Shown: positions 1 through 7,553 of the stretch, piece after piece
How the letters are laid out: each line of letters opens with the position of its first letter
Position numbering within the stretch: the stretch's first letter is position 1
Source: ZC4RG35 sp964571765
Lineage (GTDB): Bacteria; Actinomycetota; Acidimicrobiia; Spongiisociales; ZC4RG35
Length of the DNA stretch: 29,382 bases
Assembly (NCBI GenBank): GCA_964571765.1
Contig: CAZNDH010000024.1
Location: forward strand, 1 to 29,382
Direction of reading: 5' to 3'
The notes under the pieces: model-generated
Database searches by the model: none
What the model saw: only the letters and a program-made list of their open reading frames with translations
Told to the model about the DNA's origin: nothing
Program-made: the position numbers and the translations under genes

Positions 1-78
1 TCCGAACACGGAAGTGAAACCCACCAGCGCCGATGGTACTTGGGGGGCGACCCCCCGGGAGAGTAGGTCACCGCCGGA
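1..78 (+). rRNA. rrf: 5S ribosomal RNA, 3' part
   Basis: The first ~78 bases match the 3' two thirds of a bacterial 5S rRNA: the CCGAACACGGAAGT segment of loop B/helix III, the GCGCCGATGGTACT segment, and the closing GAGAGTAGGTC followed by CCGCCGG. The 5' part lies outside the window, so 16S and 23S genes are presumably upstream. The exact 3' end is set by similarity to other 5S genes and may be off by a few bases. Confidence 0.93.
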
Positions 79-89
79 CATAAAACGCC

Positions 90-128
90 GAGGGGTCACC
101 GACTAGCGTCGATGGCCCCTCTTCTCAT
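90..128 (+). terminator. rRNA operon intrinsic terminator
   Basis: A strong hairpin lies 11 bases after the 5S end: GAGGGGTCA (90-98) pairs with TGGCCCCTC (113-121) with one G-T wobble. An inner CGAC/GTCG stem (100-103 with 108-111) is closed by a TAGC tetraloop and separated by a single C/A mismatch. A short pyrimidine run, TTCTCATT, follows. Position and strength fit termination of the rRNA operon. The T-tract is poor, as is common in high-GC genomes. Confidence 0.8.
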
Positions 129-139
129 TGGAGTCGAAT

Positions 140-919
140 TTGTCCCGACCACCACGCAAGGGAGACAAGAAAGGGCACAGCCCCCGTTCCCGTCAGACTG
201 GGGAAGGGGCTCGCCGCTCGGAGCAGGGAGGTGAGGACCGGGGTGCACGTGCCGACCAGAATCGGCGAGGCAGCGTAACCGCGGTCCCCAGCGGCCAACT
301 CCCCAAGTGGGTGCGGGACGAGGTGATCCGATCCACCCCCAAGGACCGGCGCGAACCGGCCTTGATCCATCTGTCGAAAGGCATGCAACATTTCGCCGAT
401 GAGCGGTACAACTCGGCCTTGCCCGAGCTTCGCAAGGCCAAGGAGCTATCACCTAGGGCAGCCACCATTCGAGAGCTCCTCGGCTTGGCCGCCTACCGGG
501 CCGGGTTATGGGAGGAAGGCCTCCGGGAGATGCGTACCTTCCGCCGGCTCACCGGCGACCTCACCCACACTCCCGTCGAGCTCGACAGCCTTCGGGCCCT
601 GGGCCGGACCGAGGCCGTCACCAAGACCTGGCAGATGATCCAGGAGGGAGAGGTGAGCCCCGAGACCCAGCACGAGGCCAGGGTGGTCTATGCCTCCTAT
701 CTCCTCGACCAGGGCAAGCCTCGAGAGGCCTGGGCGGTGATCAAGCCTGGACGCCTGGTCGCCTCACCTTCGATGGCCGAGGTACGCCGTTGGTTCGTGG
801 CAGCCCGGGTGGCGGTCGCCGCCGGTGACCGCGACGCCGCCCGCCGACTCCTCGACGCACTCGACACTCAGGAGCTCGATTTCGAGGGAGTCGACGAGCT
901 GCGGGCGGCCATCCTCTGA
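140..919 (+). CDS. TPR-repeat protein, cytoplasmic
   Basis: This 259-residue protein has a charged, low-complexity N-terminus (about residues 1-45, rich in Arg, Gly, Gln, Glu). An alpha-helical part follows with tetratricopeptide-like helices: residues ~78-135 contain the alternating small/aromatic pattern (YNSALPELRKAKELSP, then LLGLAAYRAGLWEEGLREM). No signal peptide or membrane segment is visible. I chose TTG at 140 because GGAG at 130-133 stands six bases before it; TTG at 128 would lack an SD and abut the terminator. It is the first gene after the rRNA terminator, and the methyltransferase follows after 34 bases. TPR proteins usually act as protein-protein scaffolds; the partner is unknown. 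The disordered basic tail could contact nucleic acid or ribosomes, which is speculation. Confidence 0.82.
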   Translation: MSRPPRKGDKKGHSPRSRQTGEGARRSEQGGEDRGARADQNRRGSVTAVPSGQLPKWVRDEVIRSTPKDRREPALIHLSKGMQHFADERYNSALPELRKAKELSPRAATIRELLGLAAYRAGLWEEGLREMRTFRRLTGDLTHTPVELDSLRALGRTEAVTKTWQMIQEGEVSPETQHEARVVYASYLLDQGKPREAWAVIKPGRLVASPSMAEVRRWFVAARVAVAAGDRDAARRLLDALDTQELDFEGVDELRAAIL

Positions 920-953
920 CCGGCGCCAATACCATCAGGCCGGTGACACGACC

Positions 954-1661
954 ATGACATCGCCCGGGTTCAGGCAGAGCTTCGAGGACTTACTGGGGAA
1001 GAAGATCGAGCCGGTCGAGATCGACCTGGAGGACTTTGCCCGATTCAAGACCCTCTATGTGGACGAGAGAGGCATGATCGACGATGCCAAGAGGGCCGAG
1101 TATTACGTCACCTACCACTGGCTGGACCTTGGGCCGGAAGACACCTTCATCGACGTCGCCGCCCAGGACTGCCCCTTCGCCTTCTTCGTGAGGGACCATT
1201 TCGGGAGTCAGGTCTTCCGTCAGGACCTCTTCTATCTCAAGCGGGGAGTCAACGGGACAGACATCGGCGGAAACGCGGCCAGGATACCGCTGCCCTCCGG
1301 GTCCGTTTCCAGGATGGCCCTGCACAACTCCCTGGAGCACTTCGAGGGTAGGAGCGACATCAAGTTCTTCCTCGAGGCCCAACGCCTGCTTGGTCCCGGG
1401 GGTAAGCTCCTGATCGTCCCCCTGTTCATCTCGGAGGAGTACTCGACCGTCAGGAACGACGGGTGGGTCGACGAGCACGGTGTCAAGCATCTCTGGGGCA
1501 AGGGCGCTCGCTTCGCCCGTTGGTACGACCTCGCCCACTTCGAGAAGCGGATCCTCTCCCAGGCCAAGAAGCTGGAGCCGCATGTCTTCTTCGTGGTGAA
1601 CGCGGGCGACGTGCACCCCCACGTCTATCCGTACTTCGCCATCTTCGAGAAGGTCTCCTGA
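954..1661 (+). CDS. class I SAM methyltransferase-like protein
   Basis: The 235-residue protein has the layout of a Methyltransf_11-type Rossmann methyltransferase. A motif I strand is at residues ~64-71 (TFIDVAAQ), a motif IV-like region is ALHNSLEHFEG (122-132), and a post-motif loop LLGPGGKLLIVPL is at 145-157. The usual glycine-rich E/DxGxGxG of motif I is missing (DVAAQDCPF), so SAM binding is not certain. The C-terminal part is rich in aromatic residues and ends at a conserved-looking HVYPYFAIFEK. The ATG at 954 gives a domain-length protein; the reading frame stays open further upstream but that part overlaps the TPR gene. Likely co-transcribed with the TPR gene. The substrate is unknown; similar proteins are often found with surface-glycan genes, but nothing here proves it. 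Confidence 0.7.
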   Translation: MTSPGFRQSFEDLLGKKIEPVEIDLEDFARFKTLYVDERGMIDDAKRAEYYVTYHWLDLGPEDTFIDVAAQDCPFAFFVRDHFGSQVFRQDLFYLKRGVNGTDIGGNAARIPLPSGSVSRMALHNSLEHFEGRSDIKFFLEAQRLLGPGGKLLIVPLFISEEYSTVRNDGWVDEHGVKHLWGKGARFARWYDLAHFEKRILSQAKKLEPHVFFVVNAGDVHPHVYPYFAIFEKVS

Positions 1662-1671
1662 CGACGACCCC

Positions 1672-1701
1672 CTGAAAAATGTCGGGCGGATCCGTCATAG
1701 T
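1672..1701 (+). promoter_or_regulatory. candidate promoter of the SSB-like gene
   Basis: CTGAAA (1672-1677) and CATAGT (1696-1701), spaced by 18 bases, each match four of six consensus positions of a housekeeping sigma promoter. They lie about 40 bases before the ATG at 1744, which has a strong SD (GGGGAG, 1732-1737). Matches of this quality occur by chance, so this is tentative. Confidence 0.35.
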
Positions 1702-1743
1702 GATCCTGACCGCACTCCCCGAGCGATAGAAGGGGAGAATGGA

Positions 1744-2091
1744 ATGTCAAACATGGGGCTCGACCTCAACATGGTGGTGCTTTGCGGCCGCCTCGCCGCC
1801 GATCCGGAGCTCAGGGAGTTCGAGAGCGGTTCGAGGTTGATCCGTTTCCTGCTCACCACCCGCTCCGATCACCCCAGGCGTCGTGTCGACGTCATCCCGG
1901 TGACAGTCTGGGATCCCAACGACGACCTATGGGCCGATCCGGGGGAGAAGGGGCAACGTTTCTGGCTGTGCGGGTCGGTGCAACGCCGATTCTGGGAGGG
2001 AATGGAAGGTCGTCGAAGCCGGGTGGAGGTGGTGGCCGAATACGCCACCCTCAAGAGTTTCGACGATCTGGAGCCAGTGGCAGTCGACTGA
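1744..2091 (+). CDS. single-stranded DNA-binding (SSB-like) protein
   Basis: This 115-residue OB-fold protein opens like SSB: residues 9-38 read NMVVLCGRLAADPELREFES and on into a strand ending RFLLTT, followed by VDVIPVTVWD and a later FWLCGSVQRRFWE strand that corresponds to the variable third and fourth OB strands. It binds single-stranded DNA by family. It is shorter than replicative SSB (usually 150-180 residues): the disordered tail and the acidic DDDIPF-type tip that recruits partner proteins are absent, the end being EPVAVD. It is therefore more likely an accessory SSB paralogue than the main replication protein. ATG at 1744 follows AAGGGGAG at proper spacing. The 119 bases after it up to the convergent gene at 2211 hold no gene or clear terminator that I can see. 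Confidence 0.8.
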   Translation: MSNMGLDLNMVVLCGRLAADPELREFESGSRLIRFLLTTRSDHPRRRVDVIPVTVWDPNDDLWADPGEKGQRFWLCGSVQRRFWEGMEGRRSRVEVVAEYATLKSFDDLEPVAVD

Positions 2092-2210
2092 CCGGATCTG
2101 GTTGACCGATAGCCCGGGCTGGTCGCCCCGGTGGAGAATGGCTGCCTGCGACCAACCACGATGTCTCCCTGGAACAGGATCGCCTCGGGGGGTTTCTTCT
2201 CGCTGCTGTC

Positions 2211-2702
2211 CTAAATGGTGCTCTTCGGTGGTTTCGCCACCCACAGGAGCAGCGACGTCAGGGCGAAGAAGACCCAGCCGGAGATCGCCGGGGGTGGAAG
2301 AGGACGATCCGGCTGGAGTTCGACGAACAAGAAGCCAACGGACACCGTGAGACTCCACAACGGGAAGGTCCACATGGTCATCCAAGCCCACCGCTCTCCC
2401 CGACGGAGCGGGATCAGCACGATCACGCCCCACAGGATGCTCACGACCAGGAGCTGGAGCCCACCCGCCCTGGTCTGGAGATCGACCAAGCGGTGAACAG
2501 GTTGACTCAACGCACGAATCTCCTCAGGTGTGAGGCCACTGATTCCGACAGCTATCGCCGGATCGGCGCTGGCACCGGCGATGATGTCACCGAGGCCGAA
2601 GAGGCCGATGACCGCGACCAGCCCGAGGAGGAACTTCCAGCCATGTCGACTCCAGAATCCGGCATCCGGGTCCGGTCCACTTCCAAGTGCAGTAGGCCCC
2701 AC
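2211..2702 (-). CDS. four-helix membrane protein, unknown function
   Basis: This 163-residue integral membrane protein has four hydrophobic segments at about residues 22-42, 81-100, 107-126 and 137-157, with a polar loop of about 40 residues after the first (containing GLTPEEIRALSQPVHRL). I do not recognise a named family; the general look is of small multi-TM proteins of the DUF4345/DoxX sort, but no diagnostic motif is present. GTG at 2702 was chosen because it lies two bases after the hydrolase stop and has GGGGCAGG seven bases upstream; an open frame continues upstream but only as a shadow of the hydrolase gene. It is the last of three tightly packed genes (3957 to 2211), so it is probably co-expressed with the hydrolase. 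Confidence 0.68.
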   Translation of the reverse strand: MGPTALGSGPDPDAGFWSRHGWKFLLGLVAVIGLFGLGDIIAGASADPAIAVGISGLTPEEIRALSQPVHRLVDLQTRAGGLQLLVVSILWGVIVLIPLRRGERWAWMTMWTFPLWSLTVSVGFLFVELQPDRPLPPPAISGWVFFALTSLLLWVAKPPKSTI

Positions 2703-2704
2703 GA

Positions 2705-3673
2705 TCAGGCCTGCCCCGTCATCAGTGGGCCGGGCCGGGAGGAGTGTCTCGCCGCCGCGCGGCTGGTGTCGCCGGTTAGAAACGCCTCGGTTCGATCTGC
2801 GACGAACCGCGGGTCGTCCAGCCAGGGAAGATGGCCAGCTCCTGGCATCATCACCAATCGAGCACCAGGAATGAGGCCGGCGACGAGCAGGGCATTGTCC
2901 TGGCCTCCAAACCCATCGTCGTGCCCCCACAGGAACAGGGTCGGCGTCGCCACCTTTCCCAGCAAGGTCGCGTCCAGAGTGAGTCGGCCATCCTGAGCGA
3001 GGATCGAGGCGATCATTTCGCCGTCGTTCCGAAGGGTGTCGGTATGCGCCCCCAACGCCGCGTACCAGTCGAGGAAGACCTGTGGAATCAGGTTGGAGTC
3101 GAGACTGGCCCCGTGCCCGATCTGACGAAAGATGCTGCGGTTGACCAATTGAGTGGGAGGAAAGAGGTTCATCAGACTCCTCGCCGTCTTGGAGCGGATC
3201 AACCTCATGAACGATGGATAGACGGCACCGGGCACCAGGGCCGGGGCAGCCATCTGGACCATATGCCAGAAACGATCGGGGTGGGCTGCCGCCGACCTCA
3301 GGGCGAGGTGGCCACCAAAGGACGAGGCGACCACATGAGCCCGAGGAACTCCCAAGCTGTCGAGTACGTCGGGGACGAACCTGGCCCCGAAGTCGGCAAG
3401 GTTGGAGGCCATCACCGGGTACGGATCGCTCAACCCGGTTCCTGGACGGTCGACCAGGAGGCATCGAAACCCCATCAAGTGTTGGAGCATCGGGGCCCAG
3501 GTCGATCCTGAGTTGGGCCCTCCATGAATGAAGAGCACCGGTTCACCCTCACCAACTTCCTGGACCCTTATGGATGTGCCGGTTCCTGCCAGAACCACCC
3601 GGGTCTCGGTGGGCTCACGCCCCACCGACTTCCACAGGCGATCCTCTGCTTCGCGGAATCGTTGCTCGCTCAT
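2705..3673 (-). CDS. alpha/beta hydrolase
   Basis: This 322-residue alpha/beta-hydrolase has its parts in the usual order: oxyanion loop LFIHGGPNSGS (47-57), DRPGTGLSDP (75-84), nucleophile elbow ASSFGG (Ser118, with Ala instead of the usual Gly two residues before it), acid in LWGHDDGF near residue 250, and catalytic His in GAGHLPWLDDP near residue 280. A cap domain lies between about 150 and 220. It is probably a cytoplasmic esterase, epoxide hydrolase or C-C hydrolase; the substrate cannot be read from sequence. ATG at 3673 overlaps the stop of the upstream 95-residue gene (ATGA) and has AGGAG upstream, so translation is coupled. Residues after ~297 (a Ser/Arg-rich tail) look disordered. 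Confidence 0.88.
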   Translation of the reverse strand: MSEQRFREAEDRLWKSVGREPTETRVVLAGTGTSIRVQEVGEGEPVLFIHGGPNSGSTWAPMLQHLMGFRCLLVDRPGTGLSDPYPVMASNLADFGARFVPDVLDSLGVPRAHVVASSFGGHLALRSAAAHPDRFWHMVQMAAPALVPGAVYPSFMRLIRSKTARSLMNLFPPTQLVNRSIFRQIGHGASLDSNLIPQVFLDWYAALGAHTDTLRNDGEMIASILAQDGRLTLDATLLGKVATPTLFLWGHDDGFGGQDNALLVAGLIPGARLVMMPGAGHLPWLDDPRFVADRTEAFLTGDTSRAAARHSSRPGPLMTGQA

Positions 3674-3957
3674 GTCCCGGCTCCTGCCTGGTTCACGATC
3701 AGGGTGGCGGTCATGGCTTCATGACCCGGCGCCAAGGCGAGGCCGAGGCGACGCCTCTGGCCCCGAAGAAACGGCACAAGCAGTAGGAATGAGGCCCCGA
3801 TCACCAGCACCGGGGGGATGACGGCGCCTGCGGTGGCCTGCAGGACTACCGACCAGAGGACCATGGTGATCGAGGCACCCCTGCTCAGCCTCATCCACGG
3901 GGACGGGGGCATCTCTCGCTTGGCCGCCTCCGGGGTGGTTGTGATCGTCGTGGGCAC
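3670..3957 (-). CDS. small two-helix membrane protein
   Basis: A 95-residue protein with a polar, Thr-rich N-terminus and two hydrophobic segments (about residues 30-48 and 50-66), followed by a basic stretch (RGQRRRLG) that would stay in the cytoplasm. No known family is recognised. The GTG start at 3957 is supported by an excellent SD, GAAGGAG, six bases upstream. Its stop overlaps the hydrolase start by four bases, so it is the leading gene of a three-gene unit that is divergent from the histidine kinase gene at 4116. The shared 158-base upstream region carries an inverted repeat. Confidence 0.72.
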   Translation of the reverse strand: MPTTITTTPEAAKREMPPSPWMRLSRGASITMVLWSVVLQATAGAVIPPVLVIGASFLLLVPFLRGQRRRLGLALAPGHEAMTATLIVNQAGAGT

Positions 3958-3975
3958 GCGAACTCCTTCAATCTC

Positions 3976-4032
3976 GGGTGTCCTCCGAAGTTATGGGCCG
4001 CCATCTGGGATGGACACCCTGCCTGCCATACT
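3976..4032. promoter_or_regulatory. divergent promoter region with inverted repeat
   Basis: GGGTGTCC (3976-3983) and GGACACCC (4012-4019) form an exact 8-base inverted repeat with a 28-base spacer. Between them lies a smaller ATGG/CCAT symmetry. The left arm sits just after a TAACTT box on the minus strand (3993-3988), a possible -10 for the hydrolase unit. The right arm sits just before a CATACT box on the plus strand (4027-4032), a possible -10 for the kinase operon. This layout would let one dimeric regulator touch both promoters. Box assignments are by eye. Confidence 0.42.
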
Positions 4033-4115
4033 CGAGAGGTGAGGAGAACCGGACTTGTCAGGCGTCGCCAAGTGGTGCGGGCTTCAATGGACAGCCCGAC
4101 CGATGAGGACGGACA

Positions 4116-6125
4116 ATGTCGTTGGTGAGACGTCTTGTCTGGGTCGGCGCAGTTGGCGCGGCGTTGGCTCTTGCCGCTGCCCTCTTGTCGATGCTCGGCC
4201 AGAGGCCGGTTCCCTGGCCCAACGTGTTGTACCTCCTGACAGTGCCAATACCCTTCATGGCGGTTGGCATCCACCTGATCTGGCGGCGAGCGGAGCAGCG
4301 AGTCGGATGGCTGATGGTGACAGGGACGGCTCTGACCACCGGGTTCGCCGCGCCTCTCGAGTGGTTGATCAAGACTCGATTTGGCGAACACGGCCTGGAA
4401 TCATGGATGGCACCGGTCCTGGTGGTAGAGGCGCTGGTAGCGATGGTAGGGCTGGCCTGTTTCGCCATCCTGATCGGCCTGTTCCCCAGCGGAACACCGG
4501 TCACCCCTGGCCAGCGCCGGTTCGCCAAGGCGATGTGGTGGTTACCTCTTCCGATGCTCGGCGGCCTGCTGGCAAACAGGGAGGTTCTCGTCGAGTCCGT
4601 CGGCTACCAGGGGCTGCCGGCCCTGCCCAACCCAATCCACGTGGAGGCACTGGCCGGTATCGGGGCGGTGACCGGGTCGGTGCGCGAGATCCTGTATGCG
4701 GCGATCCTTGCGGGATTCGCCCTCCTCCTGATGCGTTGGCGACACGAATCGCCCGCCCGGCGCCTCCAGATCCGCTGGGTGCTCATCGGAATCGGAGCCG
4801 CCTTTTTCATTGGCGTGATCCCGATACTTCTCCGGCCGTTGCTCGGTGCGGACACCCTGATCCACGGCGGCATGCTGCTCAGCATCAGTGCGCTGGCACT
4901 GCCGATGATCCCGCTCTCGGTCCTGGTCGCCCTCGAGCAGCCCGTGTGGCTCGACCAGGACACAGTCATCCGCAAGTCATTCATCTACGGAGCCCTGTCG
5001 ATCGGGCTGTTTGTCGTCTATGCCGGGGTGGCGGCTCTCCTCGGTCGAGCATCCGGAAGGGGTCTCCCCATAATGCTTGCGATACTGATCACCGCGACCC
5101 TGGCTCTTGGCTTCCAGCCGGCGCGAGGTCGGCTCCGGTCGATAGCCGACCGGTGGGTCTTCGACGAACCAACCGAGCCTCTGGAAGTCGTCACCGAACT
5201 CGAGGGGCCAAGCCGATCCGAAGACGAGACTGAAGAAGAAATCGGCGAGCATTTCGCCCACCTGGTTCGGGCCGCCGCTCGCCTGCGCTGGGTGGCGGTG
5301 TCCATCCAGCCCGGTGTCGAAGGTGTTGCGGGCAAGGTCTCAGCCGAAGCGGCGTTGAGCATTCCGGTTTCCAGTCAAGGAAGACAGATCGGGGAGATCC
5401 GGTGTGGGCCGAAGCTCACCGGCAGCCTGACAGTTGAGGACATCCGTCTCATAACCGCCCTGGGGCAGCAAGCTGCCCTGTTGGCGGCAAACCGGAACCT
5501 TGCGGGACGAATCGTCCAGGTCCAGGAAGTGGAGAAGAGGCGACTCGAACGCAACCTCCACGACGGGGCGCAACAGGAGTTGGTGGCCCTGGTGGCAAAG
5601 CTTGGTCTGGCTCGAACGCAAGCGAAGAGGGGTGTGTTGGATGACGCTGTCTTGCTCGAGCTTCAGCGCGACGCGCAAACCATCCTCCGTGACTTGCGGG
5701 ACCTCGCTCAGGGCATACACCCTTCGGTGCTCACCGATGGTGGGTTGGTCGAGGCGGTGGAGGACCGCTGCAGCAGGCTCCCGATCGACACCCATGTGGC
5801 CGCCTCACCCGGCCTCAGAGCCCAGCGATTCGATGACGACATCGAAGGCGCAGCCTTCTTCTTCGTTGCCGAGAGTCTGGCCAACGTTCTCAAGCACTCC
5901 GGGGCATCTGAGGCGCACGTTGTGCTCAATCGCCGGGGAAGGGACCTCGAGCTGACCATTGCCGACAATGGGGTTGGCTTCGATCCGACGCGTATCGGGC
6001 AGAATGGGCTGGCGGGGCTCCATGACCGTTTCACCGCCCTGGCCGGTTCGTTGAACGTCGAGACCTCTCCCGGTGCGGGAACTGTCATCTCGGCCCGATT
6101 GCCGCTGAAAGCAGGCGACTCGTGA
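4116..6125 (+). CDS. membrane sensor histidine kinase (HisKA_3)
   Basis: This 669-residue sensor kinase of the NarX/LiaS class. About eight to ten transmembrane helices fill residues 1-335. An intracellular GAF-like segment (~370-455) follows, then the HisKA_3 dimerisation helix with the phospho-acceptor His482 in ERNLHDGAQQ, and an HATPase_c domain with N-box ESLANVLKHS, G1 box IADNGVGFDP and G2-like GLAGLHDRF. It should autophosphorylate on His482 and pass phosphate to the adjacent regulator. The stimulus is unknown; the large membrane domain argues for a membrane-associated signal. ATG at 4116 has GAGGA seven bases upstream and begins right before the first helix. Its stop overlaps the regulator's GTG start (GTGA). 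Codon choice appears a little less GC-strict than in the housekeeping genes nearby (impression, not counted). Confidence 0.92.
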   Translation: MSLVRRLVWVGAVGAALALAAALLSMLGQRPVPWPNVLYLLTVPIPFMAVGIHLIWRRAEQRVGWLMVTGTALTTGFAAPLEWLIKTRFGEHGLESWMAPVLVVEALVAMVGLACFAILIGLFPSGTPVTPGQRRFAKAMWWLPLPMLGGLLANREVLVESVGYQGLPALPNPIHVEALAGIGAVTGSVREILYAAILAGFALLLMRWRHESPARRLQIRWVLIGIGAAFFIGVIPILLRPLLGADTLIHGGMLLSISALALPMIPLSVLVALEQPVWLDQDTVIRKSFIYGALSIGLFVVYAGVAALLGRASGRGLPIMLAILITATLALGFQPARGRLRSIADRWVFDEPTEPLEVVTELEGPSRSEDETEEEIGEHFAHLVRAAARLRWVAVSIQPGVEGVAGKVSAEAALSIPVSSQGRQIGEIRCGPKLTGSLTVEDIRLITALGQQAALLAANRNLAGRIVQVQEVEKRRLERNLHDGAQQELVALVAKLGLARTQAKRGVLDDAVLLELQRDAQTILRDLRDLAQGIHPSVLTDGGLVEAVEDRCSRLPIDTHVAASPGLRAQRFDDDIEGAAFFFVAESLANVLKHSGASEAHVVLNRRGRDLELTIADNGVGFDPTRIGQNGLAGLHDRFTALAGSLNVETSPGAGTVISARLPLKAGDS

Positions 6126-6799
6126 TCGAGGCGATCGTCGCCGATGACCACTACCTGGTGCGCGAGGGGACCCGACGGCTGCTGGAGGCGTCCGGCGAGG
6201 TGAAGGTCGTCGCCGCGGTCGAGGATGGCGATCAGCTGCGTGGGGCCGTCGCCAGGCTCTCTCCAGATGTGGTGATCGTCGATATCAGGATGCCGCCGGA
6301 CCATCAGATGGAGGGAATACACGTGGCGCATGAGATACGGGCCAAGCATCCGGCTGTCGGGGTGGTCGTTCTCTCTCAGCACGCCAACTCCCTCTACGCC
6401 CTGGAACTCTTCAAGCACGGCACCGAAGGACTGGCCTATCTGCTCAAGGATCGGGTGGGTGAGCTGGACGAGCTACTACGCGCTCTGCGCGAGGTCATCA
6501 GAGGAGGGTCGGTCATCGATCCGATGGTTGTGGAGGCCTTGCTCAACCGGCAGGTTTCTTCATCCGATCGCCTGCTCGACAGGCTGACTCCCCGCGAAGC
6601 CGAAGTGCTCGCGGCGATGGCCGGGGGTAGCTCGAACCTATCCATCGCCGAGTCGCTGTTCATATCACAGTCGGCCGTCGAGAAGCACATCAATGCGATC
6701 TTCGCCAAGCTGGGGCTGGCACCGCAGGAGACCGAGACCCATCGCCGGGTTGCTGCTGTGCTCACATATCTGCGGGCTCGAGACATCGGTGCCGCCTGA
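6122..6799 (+). CDS. NarL/FixJ-family response regulator
   Basis: This 225-residue response regulator has a receiver domain with acidic pocket Asp8/Asp9, phospho-acceptor Asp54 in VIVDIRMPP, the switch Ser in VVVLSQHA and Lys108 in YLLKDRVG. A LuxR-type helix-turn-helix follows (about residues 155-205: LTPREAEVLAAMAGG, then IAESLFISQSAVEKHINAIF). It is the partner of the kinase just upstream: GTG at 6122 overlaps the kinase stop by four bases, so the two are made in step. Phosphorylation by the kinase should promote DNA binding. Target genes are not shown by the sequence, but the overlapping SURF1 gene and the divergent hydrolase unit at 3957 are the nearest candidates. Confidence 0.93.
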   Translation: MIEAIVADDHYLVREGTRRLLEASGEVKVVAAVEDGDQLRGAVARLSPDVVIVDIRMPPDHQMEGIHVAHEIRAKHPAVGVVVLSQHANSLYALELFKHGTEGLAYLLKDRVGELDELLRALREVIRGGSVIDPMVVEALLNRQVSSSDRLLDRLTPREAEVLAAMAGGSSNLSIAESLFISQSAVEKHINAIFAKLGLAPQETETHRRVAAVLTYLRARDIGAA

Positions 6800-7553
6800 C
6801 GGCCTTCGAGTCGATCGCGACCTTTTCCGACCCAAGTGGATGGTCGCCCACCTGACGGTGTTGGTGGTTGCCGTGGGGTTCGTCGCCCTTGGGCTCTGGC
6901 AGCTCGACCGGCACCAGGAGCGTCAAGCCGGCAACAGATCGGGGCAGAGCAGGCTCGAGGCTCCTCCAGTGCCGTTCTCCACCCTGGTCGAAGAGGAGCC
7001 GGAGTCGATCCGCTACCGGAGGGTGTTCGCCGAAGGAGAGTTCCGGGCCAAGGACGAGATCCTGGTCCGCTCTCAGGTCCATCTGGCCACCGCCGGCTTC
7101 CACGTGGTGACCCCACTGGTGGGGGAGTGGGGGGCGGTCCTGGTCAACCGTGGTTGGGTCCCGCTCGACTCCGACCAAGCATCCTCGTCGACTGCACCAC
7201 CGCCCGAGGGCATGGTGACCATCGAGGGTTGGGTGGAGCCGAGCCGGGCACGACCACCCCTCGGTCCCGAGGACCCGGCTACCGGGCGACTCCGGGTGCT
7301 GAACCGGGTCGATATCGCCCGGGTTCAACAGCAGGTGGAGTATCCCCTTGCCCCGGTGTACCTGGTGATGATCGGGGGCGAGGGTGGCCAGCTCCCCGCA
7401 CCGGTGGCCCCTCCGTCCTTCGACGACGCCGGGCCTCATCTGGGTTACGCAGTGCAGTGGTTTGGCTTCGCCCTGGTCGGATTGATCGGATACTTCTTCC
7501 TGGTCAGAAAGCGAACTCAACCCGGCAAGGCCAGGTCCTCGACCACCTCGTAG
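6789..7553 (+). CDS. SURF1-family cytochrome oxidase assembly protein
   Basis: A 254-residue protein with the SURF1 layout. An N-terminal membrane helix follows RPKWMVAHL (about 19-36) and ends in GLWQLDRHQER; a periplasm-facing domain contains RYRRVFAEGEF, VTPLV and VLVNRGWVP; a C-terminal helix opens HLGYAVQWFGFALVGL. SURF1 proteins help insert haem a into subunit I of aa3-type cytochrome c oxidase, so an aerobic organism with such an oxidase is implied. GTG at 6789 was chosen because it gives a short cytoplasmic lead and overlaps the regulator gene by 11 bases; a later ATG at 6840 would cut into the conserved RPKW element. The 3' end overlaps the convergent YbaK-type gene by 37 bases. Being tied to a two-component system is unusual for SURF1. 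Confidence 0.9.
   Translation: MPPDGLRVDRDLFRPKWMVAHLTVLVVAVGFVALGLWQLDRHQERQAGNRSGQSRLEAPPVPFSTLVEEEPESIRYRRVFAEGEFRAKDEILVRSQVHLATAGFHVVTPLVGEWGAVLVNRGWVPLDSDQASSSTAPPPEGMVTIEGWVEPSRARPPLGPEDPATGRLRVLNRVDIARVQQQVEYPLAPVYLVMIGGEGGQLPAPVAPPSFDDAGPHLGYAVQWFGFALVGLIGYFFLVRKRTQPGKARSSTTS

Noticed and set aside
2092..2210. Terminator around the AGCCCGGGCT palindrome (about 2113-2122)
   Set aside because: The self-complementary core is only ten bases with no loop and no T-run; flanking pairs do not extend it convincingly.
2211..3464. A 417-codon open frame on the minus strand ending in the membrane protein
   Set aside because: Its first two thirds are a Pro/Arg/Ser-rich shadow of the alpha/beta hydrolase gene; only the part from GTG 2702 has protein-like hydrophobic segments and an SD.
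5500..5955. Other long open frames inside the kinase, AcnX and galE regions on either strand
   Set aside because: High-GC DNA leaves alternative frames open; these translations are rich in Arg, Pro, Ser and Gly and show no domain pattern.
2211..6799. Horizontally acquired island covering the hydrolase unit and the two-component system
   Set aside because: Codon use looks slightly looser by eye, but there is no integrase, repeat pair or tRNA boundary, and I could not compute composition.
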